NCBI GenBank assembly: GCA_013396525.1
Contig: VWYX01000253.1
Coordinates: forward strand, 62,001-126,000
Origin: Chaetorhynchus papuensis
Taxonomy: Eukaryota; Chordata; Aves; Passeriformes; Rhipiduridae
Reading direction: 5' to 3'
DNA length: 64,000 bases
Made by a program: the position numbers and the translations under genes
Shown here: positions 39,601-45,300 of the stretch, piece by piece
Position numbering within the stretch: position 1 is the stretch's first letter
How the letters are laid out: each line of letters opens with the position of its first letter
The notes under the pieces: generated by a model
What the model was told of the DNA's origin: nothing
Database searches by the model: none
Seen by the model: only the letters and a program-made list of their open reading frames with translations

Positions 39601-40677
39601 CTGAGGCTGGTGCTTGAAGGAACACTTCCAAGCACAATCCTAAAAGACAATGTCCCAAAGCCTGACTTGAAACAACTTTAAGTCCTGGACCGAATGGCAT
39701 TAGTAAGTCACTTACAAACCACAACCTGCCCGTGCTCTACCCTCCTCTCACTTGTTGCCATCACAGAGTAGGGCAAGACAAGCGTGAAACTGTGCCCTGG
39801 GACCCCGGCACACGGAGCCTTCGGGGCTAGACCCTCTTTCTCTCCACGGCGCCGCTGCAGCCGCTTTGCCCTGGCCGCTGCCCCTGAAAGCCAGGCACCA
39901 CTGCCGGGGCCGCTCCGCCCGCTGCGCTCCGGGCTCCGTGCGAACACCCCGCGGACAACATCACAGAATCAATTAGGTTGGAAAAGACCTCCAAGATCAT
40001 TGAGTCCAACCTATGACCAAACACCACCTTGTCAATCATACCATGGCACTGAGTGCCGCGTCCAATCGTTCCTTAAACACCTCCAGGGACTGGGACTCCA
40101 CCGCCTCCCTAGGCAGCGCCTGCCAATGCCTAATCACCCTTTCTGTGAAGAAATTCCTCCAGATGACGAACCTGAACCTTCCCTGGCGCAGCTTAAGACT
40201 ATGTCCTCTTGTCTTACCGTTTGTTACCTGGGAACAGAGCCCGACCCCCACCTGGCTGCACCCTCCTCTCAGGGAGTTATATAGAGAGATAAGGATACCA
40301 AGCCCCGAACCCTGCCGGCCGTTCAGCCAGGGCCTCGCACCGCCCCCGCCGCCGGGCCCCGGGCCCGCATCTCCCGCCTCCGCCAAGCCGAGGCCTGCGC
40401 ACAGTCCGCCGCCTGTTCGGCCCCGCAGCCCCGCCGCGCTCACTCACAGCCCCGTGGTGCCGGCGGGCAGCGGCGGAATCCTCCGCGGGCCCGGCCCGCT
40501 GGGCAGGCGCTGCCGGCTGCAGTCCAGCAGGCCGCGGCGGCACGAGCAGGGCGCGGCGCAGGGCTCGGCGGCGCCCGCCCGCGCACACAGCGCTGCCGCC
40601 GCTAGCAGCAACACCGGCGGCAGGGCCCGCGGCAGCGCCCGGCGGGCGGACCGCACGGCCGGCCCCGCTCCCCGCAT
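21450..40677 (-). CDS. LRIG2: LRIG2, leucine-rich repeat and Ig-like domain membrane protein (18 coding exons)
   Basis: This is a single-pass type I membrane protein of about 1,061 residues, assembled here from 18 exons with an unbroken frame (3,186 coding bases including the stop). Domain order by residue: signal peptide about 1-37, LRRNT cysteines about 39-52, about 15 LRRs at 77-437, LRRCT about 440-492, Ig1 about 498-598, Ig2 about 602-692, Ig3 about 696-783, membrane span about 804-827, cytoplasmic tail 828-1061. LRR exons join in phase 2 and are 69-144 bases; Ig and tail exons join in phase 1, the classical Ig pattern. LRIG2 is chosen over LRIG1 and LRIG3 from recalled sequence (QEVKMNYNEL, MRRKNEDY, MVQMPKETY, a C-terminal RTRNI) and from length near human LRIG2 (about 1,065). 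Known roles of the family member: limiting Robo1 shedding in axon guidance, modulating PDGFR and BMP signalling, and human urofacial syndrome. Introns under 600 bases not listed separately (2-5, 7, 10, 15, 17) hold nothing notable except the CR1 tail in intron 17. Confidence 0.93.
21714..21802 (-). mobile_element. CR1 LINE tail in LRIG2 intron 17
   Basis: 'catagaatcaaggaatatcc' and 'ggatcatcgagtccaactcc'. About 90 bases, sense with the gene, ending about 38 bases before the exon 18 acceptor. Confidence 0.85.
22134..22415 (-). CDS. LRIG2: LRIG2 exon 17: cytoplasmic tail
   Basis: 282 bases. Encodes VICSDCYDNANIYSRTREYC and LMVQMPKETY, two tail blocks characteristic of LRIG2, followed by a divergent acidic and polar stretch. 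The acceptor is catcag|GT and the donor G|GTGAGT. Confidence 0.95.
22416..23286 (-). other. LRIG2: LRIG2 intron 16
   Basis: 871 bases with no recognised repeat or gene. Confidence 0.8.
23287..23436 (-). CDS. LRIG2: LRIG2 exon 16: juxtamembrane cytoplasmic tail
   Basis: 150 bases, phase 1 at both ends. Encodes EMNLPADIPSYLSSQGTLSD, a stretch conserved across LRIG proteins just inside the membrane. It is followed by a variable Ser/Gln-rich segment. The acceptor is ttgcag|AG and the donor G|GTAAGC. Confidence 0.94.
23910..24359 (-). CDS. LRIG2: LRIG2 exon 15: Ig domain 3 and membrane span
   Basis: 450 bases. Encodes PLEDRTVTRGETAVLQC...YTCIMSNTLGTERG, then a short stalk, the hydrophobic span TVGIVIIVVVCCVVGTSLVW and the basic stop-transfer MRRKNEDY. 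The acceptor is tcccag|AA with a CR1 tail only about 35 bases upstream. The donor is G|GTTAAGT, non-consensus at +3. Confidence 0.96.
24395..24572 (-). mobile_element. CR1 LINE tail in LRIG2 intron 14
   Basis: 'gaatcatggaatcctataat' then 'ttgggttggaagggaccttt' to 'gatggggcagccgcagttgc'. Sense with the gene; ends about 35 bases before the exon 15 acceptor. Confidence 0.88.
24662..25345 (-). mobile_element. CR1 LINE 3' fragment, interrupted
   Basis: Two collinear parts, 24662-25046 and about 25113-25345, carry adjacent CR1 sequence ('ccctcagcctttc' then 'tgatgctccagttcc'). They are separated by a second short CR1 tail. Confidence 0.8.
25047..25112 (-). mobile_element. CR1 tail nested in another CR1
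   Basis: 'cacagaatcatgaaatcatt' and 'attatcaagtccaaccattc' interrupt the surrounding CR1. About 65 bases and in the same orientation. Confidence 0.75.
25628..25909 (-). CDS. LRIG2: LRIG2 exon 14: Ig domain 2
   Basis: 282 bases, phase 1 at both ends. Opens ELPSFLKTPMDLTIRTG; the paired cysteines are in LECAAEG and YSCMAQN. WQKDGGTDFPAARERRMHV is a near-invariant LRIG family stretch. The acceptor is atccag|AG and the donor G|GTAAGT. Confidence 0.96.
26113..26360 (-). mobile_element. CR1 LINE 3' fragment in LRIG2 intron 13
   Basis: 'catagaatcacggaatgctt' through 'ttcttcctaatatccaatat'. Sense with the gene, little diverged, about 200 bases upstream of the exon 14 acceptor. Confidence 0.88.
26821..26935. 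repeat. A/C-rich simple repeat in LRIG2 intron 13
   Basis: About 115 bases of degenerate (AAAC)n and (CCAA)n with A-runs. Confidence 0.9.
27100..27420 (-). CDS. LRIG2: LRIG2 exon 13: Ig domain 1
   Basis: 321 bases, phase 1 at both ends. Opens NFPKPQIRVHPET and carries the paired cysteines LMCTAVSS and YQCIVTNYFGS of an I-set Ig fold, ending KAKLTVN. The acceptor is tttcag|AT and the donor G|GTAAGT. Confidence 0.96.
27421..28694 (-). other. LRIG2: LRIG2 intron 12
   Basis: 1.27 kb. Holds one CR1 fragment (28170-28342) antisense to the gene; nothing else recognised. Confidence 0.8.
28170..28342 (+). mobile_element. CR1 LINE 3' fragment in LRIG2 intron 12
   Basis: 'agaagctgtggctgccccat' through 'accattttatgattctatga'. 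Plus sense, antisense to LRIG2. Confidence 0.88.
28695..28858 (-). CDS. LRIG2: LRIG2 exon 12: LRRCT cap
   Basis: 164 bases, running from the phase 2 LRR block to the phase 1 Ig block. Encodes LNTSSLLCDCQLKWLPQWL and VSCAHPEWLAGQSLL, ending DFVC, the cysteine-rich C-terminal cap of the LRR domain. The acceptor is ctgcag|A. The donor G|GTTTGT deviates from consensus. Confidence 0.95.
28859..30263 (-). other. LRIG2: LRIG2 intron 11
   Basis: 1.4 kb, AT-rich. No repeat, RNA gene or coding frame recognised. Confidence 0.8.
30264..30332 (-). CDS. LRIG2: LRIG2 exon 11: LRR 15
   Basis: 69 bases, the last canonical repeat (DLSNNAVMSIQENAFA). The acceptor is cttacag|A and the donor CT|GTAAGT. The intron before it is only 139 bases. 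Confidence 0.93.
30472..30543 (-). CDS. LRIG2: LRIG2 exon 10: LRR 14
   Basis: 72 bases, one repeat (ILQGNQIKSITKKAFSGLE). The acceptor is ttttcag|A and the donor CT|GTAAGT. Confidence 0.93.
30544..31372 (-). other. LRIG2: LRIG2 intron 9
   Basis: 829 bases, AT-rich. No repeat or gene recognised. Confidence 0.8.
31373..31453 (-). CDS. LRIG2: LRIG2 exon 9: LRR 13
   Basis: 81 bases, slightly longer than one repeat because of the NEISWAIEDANEAF insertion typical of LRIG proteins. The acceptor is ctgcag|G and the donor CT|GTATGT. Confidence 0.95.
31454..34067 (-). other. LRIG2: LRIG2 intron 8
   Basis: 2.6 kb of AT-rich sequence with no CR1 that I can recognise and no coding frame. This is the longest repeat-free stretch in the gene. 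Confidence 0.8.
34068..34211 (-). CDS. LRIG2: LRIG2 exon 8: LRRs 10-12
   Basis: 144 bases. The acceptor is tccag|A and the donor TT|GTAAGT. Encodes DLSYNQLTRLKESAFVGL and NLGDNRISHIADGVF. Confidence 0.95.
34440..34583 (-). CDS. LRIG2: LRIG2 exon 7: LRRs 8-10
   Basis: 144 bases. The acceptor is attag|A and the donor CT|GTAAGT. Encodes ELEHNNLTEINKGWLYGL, an NLT glycosylation sequon, and RISPDAWEFCQRL, a motif shared across LRIG proteins. Confidence 0.95.
34584..35347 (-). other. LRIG2: LRIG2 intron 6
   Basis: 764 bases. Holds a CR1 tail at 35021-35166 in sense orientation; otherwise unremarkable. Confidence 0.8.
35021..35166 (-). mobile_element. CR1 LINE tail in LRIG2 intron 6
   Basis: 'atggaatcacaatactggtt' then 'gttggaagggacctcaaaga' to 'cttccaggaatgggg'. 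Sense with the gene. Confidence 0.85.
35348..35491 (-). CDS. LRIG2: LRIG2 exon 6: LRRs 6-8
   Basis: 144 bases encoding ELKRNRIKIVESLTFQGL and LKMQRNGISRLMDGAFFGL. The donor is TT|GTGAGT. The acceptor is aaaag|G with a poor polypyrimidine tract, so splicing here may depend on exonic enhancers. Frame and homology leave little doubt that the exon is real. Confidence 0.94.
35622..35765 (-). CDS. LRIG2: LRIG2 exon 5: LRRs 4-6
   Basis: 144 bases, two repeat lengths. The acceptor is ccttag|G and the donor CT|GTAAGT. Encodes NLSNNRITTLEAG and KLNRNRISMIPPKIF, typical LRR spacing with leucine and asparagine ladder residues. Confidence 0.95.
35771..35787. repeat. (GGAA)n short microsatellite next to LRIG2 exon 5
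   Basis: Four GGAA-type units on the plus strand, giving a (TTCC)n pyrimidine tract just upstream of the exon 5 acceptor. Confidence 0.8.
36305..36439 (-). CDS. LRIG2: LRIG2 exon 4: LRRs 3-4
   Basis: 135 bases. The acceptor is tttcag|G and the donor CT|GTAAGT. Begins VHNTIPEIN, then LENLDLSSNLISEIK and SSFPRMQLKYL. This exon was assembled from the raw sequence using splice sites and frame. Confidence 0.92.
36938..37012 (-). CDS. LRIG2: LRIG2 exon 3: LRR 2
   Basis: 75 bases. The acceptor is tttaag|G and the donor CT|GTAAGT. Encodes KMNYNELSEIPYFGE and an N-glycosylation sequon (NIT) followed by LLSL. This stretch is one of the best discriminators in favour of LRIG2. Confidence 0.93.
37506..37577 (-). 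CDS. LRIG2: LRIG2 exon 2: LRR 1
   Basis: 72 bases. The acceptor is ccctag|GG. The split leucine codon from exon 1 gives LDLSHN, the start of the first repeat. An apparent GTGTAAG donor two bases earlier would break the frame; using GAGGT|GTAAGT keeps it and creates the valine of QEVKMNYNEL across the junction. Confidence 0.88.
38205..38657 (+). mobile_element. CR1 LINE 3' fragment in LRIG2 intron 1
   Basis: 'ctggagcccctctgctctgg' through 'ccagcccaaaccggtctatg'. Plus sense, about 450 bases. Nearly identical in reverse complement to the core of the copy at 9983-10690. Confidence 0.88.
39961..40290 (-). mobile_element. CR1 LINE 3' fragment inside the LRIG2 CpG island
   Basis: 'tcacagaatcaattaggttg' through 'agggagttatatagagagat'. 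Sense with LRIG2, starting about 160 bases into intron 1. Same subfamily as the copy at 41570. Confidence 0.88.
40448..40677 (-). CDS. LRIG2: LRIG2 exon 1: signal peptide and LRRNT
   Basis: Encodes the start methionine, a basic n-region, a hydrophobic core (LPPVLLLAAAALCA) and the LRRNT cysteine cluster CAAPCSC...LLDC. Signal cleavage is likely near ARAGA-AEP. The donor after 40448 reads CT|GTGAGTG, phase 2. The frame stays open upstream to about 41031, but the signal peptide begins directly at the 40677 ATG, so that start is preferred. The exon is extremely GC-rich and lies in the CpG island. It is the least conserved part of the protein. Confidence 0.88.
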
Positions 40678-40679
40678 CC

Positions 40680-41050
40680 CCCGGCCCGGCCGCGCCGCCC
40701 CGCCCGGAGCCACCGCAGCGCGCAGGCGGCGAGGGGCGGGGCCACGCCGACAGAAGGCAGGGTCGGGAGGGCGGGGTTGTGTATGGGGCGGGACCACCTC
40801 AAGCCCCTCCCAGCACCGCCGGCACCCGCTGCGCGGAGCCCTCTCGGGCAGGGCGGGAAGGGGCGGAGCCACCACCCCCACCCCGGACCGCACCATCGGC
40901 CTGCAGGCAGCGAGCGGCGGCGGCACCACCAACAGTGGGAGACGCCAGCACAAGTCCCTCCCCACCCACAACTTCAGTGTGAAGGTGTAAGGGGCGGGAC
41001 CAGGAGAGGGTGGGGCGAGCACAAGCCCCACCCAGTCCCAATAATAACCT
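40680..41050 (-). promoter_or_regulatory. LRIG2: LRIG2 CpG-island promoter and 5'UTR
   Basis: Dense CpG sequence lies immediately upstream of the LRIG2 start codon. It has GC boxes (GGGGCGGGG at 40733, GGGGCGGG near 40785 and 40991, GGGCGG near 40861) and a CCAAT at about 41037. No TATA box is evident, as expected of a broad housekeeping-type promoter. The start site itself cannot be set from sequence. Confidence 0.7.
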
Positions 41051-41150
41051 CCTCTTGTAGACGGTGAGGGTGGGGTTTTTTAGGAGCTTTGTTTCATTCG
41101 TTTGCAACGTCAGCTTGTTCTGTCAATGGGTGTCGGTGTCTGCAGGGAGG

Positions 41151-41204
41151 GGTCAGATGACCCACTGTTGTCCCATCCAGGTTGACCCATTCTGTGATCC
41201 TGTG
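41151..41204 (+). mobile_element. short CR1 LINE tail
   Basis: 'ggtcagatgacccactgttg' and 'gttgacccattctgtgatcc'. About 55 bases, plus sense. Confidence 0.6.
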
Positions 41205-41569
41205 TCCCCACGAACCAGGTGCTGCCACCAGGGTGTCACCCTGTCCCTGCTGCTGTGCACCTGTGCTGAGGTGTCTCCTCACAGACAGTGGCCCCAAGGC
41301 TGTGTGGCTCCACTGGCACCATGGCCTGGGTCTGCGCTCCCACAGTTGGCATGAGGGCAGACAGACTTGCAGGGCTTCACCTGGATCACACCCGGGCACT
41401 GCCAGTGCCCAGCCTGGCTACCAACACCTGGGCACAGACGAAACCACTGGCTGTGTGCCCAGCACTGTGTGCCCTCTGCAGCCCCTCCATCCCATTCACG
41501 TCCTCCTTGGGGTCTCAGGCTGCTCCCATATTCCACTGCCATGGCCATGGCCTGCAGGTTGGCCAAGGT

Positions 41570-41990
41570 CACAGAATCATTCAGGTTGGAAAAGACCTCC
41601 AGGTTCATCGAGTCCAACTTATGACTGAATACCACCTTGTCAACTAGACCACGGCACTCAGTGGCACATCCAGTTGTTCCTTAAACACCTCCATGGACTC
41701 CATCACCTCTCTGAGCAGCCTGTTCCAATGTCTAATCACCTTCTCTGCGAAGAAATTCTTCCTACTGTCCCATCTAAACCTCCCCCGGCACAGCTTGAGG
41801 CCATTTCCTCTTGTCCTGTCATTTGCTCCCTGGAAGCAGAGCCTGACCCCTAGCTGGCTACACCCTCCTGTTAGGGAGTTATACAGACTGAGAAGGTCCT
41901 CCCCGAGTATCTTTTACTCCAGGCTAAACAACCCCAACTTCCACAGCTGCTCCTCACAGGACATTTGCTCCAGTCCCTTCAGCAGCTTCA
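41570..41990 (-). mobile_element. CR1 LINE 3' fragment
   Basis: 'cacagaatcattcaggttgg' through 'caggctaaacaaccccaact'. Minus sense, about 420 bases, same subfamily as 39961-40290. Confidence 0.88.
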
Positions 41991-42059
41991 CTGCCCCTCA
42001 TTGGGGTCTGCAGCTTCCTCCTGAGGCCAGCAAAGGTACAGCTCCAATCTCTGCTCTCT

Positions 42060-42335
42060 GTGACCAGTGACAGGACCCAAGGGAATGTCTTGAGGTTTAT
42101 CGGGGGAGGGTCAGGATGGATATTAGGAAAAGATTCTTCCAGAGGGTGGTTGGGCACTGGAACGGGCTCTCCAGGACAGTGGTCAAGACCCCAAGACTGT
42201 CAGAGCTCAAGGAGTGTTTGGACAACACTCTCAGGCAGAAGGTGGGATTTTGGGGTGTCCTGTGCAGGGCCAGGAGTGGGACTCGATGATCCTTGTGGGT
42301 CCCTTCCAACTCAGGATATTCTTTATGATCTGTGC
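42060..42335 (+). mobile_element. CR1 LINE 3' fragment
   Basis: 'ggatattaggaaaagattct', 'gggactcgatgatccttgtg' and the tail 'aggatattctttatgatct'. Plus sense, back-to-back with the preceding copy. Confidence 0.85.
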
Positions 42336-45300
42336 AAAAAGGGCCGAGCAAGGACAGGGATGATGCCAGGTGGAAATCTGCTGCCTGCATCATGGGGGCC
42401 GCTGGCAGTGCTGTCCCCAGCTGTCCAGGGCCACAGGCTCAGGGGAGCTCAGTTAGGAGAATCTGCTCAGAAAAAGTCCAGGGCCCAGCACAGGTCTCTC
42501 CAACAATAGTTCCCAGTGCAATTTGCATTTACAAGATTATTGCCATGGCAGCAGAAATTTGCATATTAATAGAAGCCAGTCTTAATTACTGAGCTGCTCT
42601 TAATGTCTTGGAGCAGAAAGGAGCCTGCTGTGATTCACCAAGCTACAACCGCCACTGCTGGGGGCCCTGCCTTCTCAGCCAATTTCCTTAAATCTCTCTG
42701 TCCTGCTCCCTCTGCCAGTCGCAGCCCAACGCAGCTCCAAGATCTGCGCAGCTGCCGCCAGTATCCATTTAGATGTGATATCCTTCTGAGGGTCCTCTGG
42801 GACGATGCCTCTGGGATCCATTTGCCCATGCAGGGCTAGTGCTATACACAGGATACCTTCTGTGTCTCCAGGATTGCCCACAATTCCCTCCAGGTGTTTC
42901 AAAGCCCAGTCCTGCTGACCGTGCTAAAGTGGGCACAAGCCCTTGCAGAGCAGGTAGCAGTGGCACACCCGAGGTTACAGCTGAAACGACCCTGCTGGAG
43001 GTAATTTCAGCCCGGCCATCGGTGTCAGTGCGGTTTAACATGGAGGAGGCACTCGATCCCTTTCCTGTCCCTGGCTGGGACAAGAGGGATGGAGTGGTCA
43101 GGGACTTGCCATGGAAGGACTTAAACGTCTCCCTGAGATGAGGAGTCTTCTTCCCTGTCCCCAGCACAGGTCGATCCTGGATCCTTAGGGCAGGGACAGG
43201 AGGCTTTGCTGCAGCCCTGCCCTGCTCATCCCCCCTCGGGCTACTCTCCTCTCCCAGCACCTGGACTGTTTCCCTGAGCATTCCGAGGGTAAGCCTGGGA
43301 TCCTGCTACAGCAGCAGGAGGCCCCCTGCCCCTGCCAGGAGCATCGCTGGCCTGGGCATGTCTCCCCGGCTGGGTGGCAATGGAGAATCAGCGCATCCCA
43401 CTGCTGTCAGCAGCTTCCACAGCGGGTCCTCCCCGGCGAGATGCTTCCCAGGCTCCAGCCCAGCATGGTTCCCTCCTTCCCGACGCTGAGCTGCAGCGTG
43501 GGAAGGTTCAGACTGTGCTGGAGCTGAGTCTTCGCCACTGGATGGCACACGAGCCCCGGCGGAGGAGCCTGGGTGGCCTTGGGGTGCTGAGCAGCCCGCT
43601 GTCGGCGGCGGGCTGGGGGTGCCGGATGGTGCTGAAAGGTGCGTGGGGGTGCCAGGAGGTGCTGGTAGGTGCCGGGCTCCCAGCCCCTCAGGTCTGCTCC
43701 CTCCACGCCGCCCTCGGGACTGTCAGTGGCTGGGTCGGAGCGGGACTCTGACCTTGGCTGAACAGTATCTGCTGCACCTCCGGCTGGGTGTTCAGCCGCT
43801 CCGCAGGAGCACGCAATTTTCTTCCCGACCAGCACTCCCTCCAGATAAGGGTGAGCTTACCGCCCTGCTCCTCGCAGGCTGGAAATTCGGGGAGGTTTTT
43901 AAAGCTGCTGGCCTTGACGAGCACGGGCTGAAACGAGCTCTTTGTTTAATATTGTCCTTTGTGCCAAAGACTCTGATGGAAGGCAGAGGGTGCCAGCCTG
44001 GCCAAAACTCACAATAAAAACTCTTCTCTCCCCCAAATCCCTGATGAGCCACTTTTCTATCTGTCCCTGTCACCCTCTCAGCCCTGTTCTCAACAGCACA
44101 GAGTTACCTCTGCATCCCTTTCCTCATCGGGACATCTCCACCAGCATCCAGGCAGTGCAGGGTGGCCATATGCTGTGGGATGCCCAGTGCTGAGGCTCTG
44201 GGATGGCGCAGTGCCAGACTGGCTAGGCTGTGGCTCCCCTGTGGGGTCACCCTGCCCCAGCTTCTCCCTGGTGCTGCCACCTCATCAGCTGTGCTGCAGG
44301 TCCTGTGGCCTGGCTGTGCCCAGGAAGGTGAGCGGGCAGCCAGAGGAAGGGACAGGTTGTCTCTCCGTTGCCCTTGGCCCCATTGTTCTCCCACAGCCAC
44401 TCTATCAACAGGAGCTGGAAGAGGAAACAGGGGCTTAGAAGATGCCAAGACCCCTGCTGCTCAAGGAAAGATAAGGAGGGAGGGGGCATTTATGTACTGT
44501 CCAGGGGTGGCGGATGCAGGAGGTTCCCCTGTGGTGCAGGAGAGGGACAGCATTGTGTCCCCAGACAGCTTTCCATGTACCATGCTGAGTGTGGGCAGCG
44601 ACTGGGGATGCATGGGATGCTCAGGGGTTGGTTTAGGGCAGATGGTTAAAAAGATGGAAGTGATTTGCCTGTGAAGCTTTGGAGAGGGCTGGCACTGTGG
44701 GGAGGACTCCATCACCCATAGACCTTCCTCATGGCACAGAGATGGCTGGGCTCTGGCTGGGGTTCTTGTAATGTCCCTGTCTCCTCCAGGCCATTCCCAG
44801 GATGTTTGCACCATCCCAGAGCCCAGAGGGGTGGGATGCAAATGGACAATCCTGGCTGCGTCTGCCCATGGCCGCAGTATCCAGGGCACTGCACCTGCCT
44901 GGGAGGAAGGGATGAGTGCCACGGGACTGGTGGCACTGCTGCCTGCCCCGGGCACCCCTGCAGTGCAGCAGTCTGCTGTGCACCTGCTGCAGGAGCAGGA
45001 CACTAACCTTTCCACCTCCGCTCTGCCAACAAACCAGGACTGAACTTTGGACTTTGCCCTTGAAAGGGGTGACAAAGCCCAAAGAGCAGCAGCCATGGGC
45101 CCGGCCAGGGCTCACAGGTCTTGGTTGAAGCACACGCGTGAGACACCCCACTGCCATAATCTCCTTCCTGGCTCCCAGTCCATGGGTTTGGTGGCCAATG
45201 GACCACCACTCTGCAGCTGCTGATGGGCAGCAGGAGCTGCTGTGCCTGTGTCCTGGACCTCTCCAAGTGCAGCCACCTGCACATCTTTGCAGACACCCGT

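Larger units (their letters stand above)
37578..40447 (-). other. LRIG2: LRIG2 intron 1
   Basis: The longest intron, 2.87 kb. It holds the CpG-island shore, CR1 fragments at 39961-40290 and 38205-38657 in opposite orientations, and otherwise AT-rich sequence without open frames of interest. Confidence 0.85.
39840..41050. other. CpG island over LRIG2 exon 1, split by a CR1
   Basis: GC-rich, CpG-rich sequence spans 39840-39960 and 40300-41050, interrupted by a CR1 fragment at 39961-40290. It covers exon 1, the start of intron 1 and the promoter. Confidence 0.75.

Noticed and set aside
21450..40677. Assignment of the main gene to LRIG3 or LRIG1
   Set aside because: First considered because the family is closely related. 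Length, the QEVKMNYNEL block, the MRRKNEDY juxtamembrane block and the C-terminal end fit LRIG2 as I recall it; human LRIG1 and LRIG3 are longer with different tails.
40013..40990. 325-codon plus-strand open frame
   Set aside because: It is the antisense of a CR1 fragment and of LRIG2 exon 1 and promoter, open only because of very high GC.
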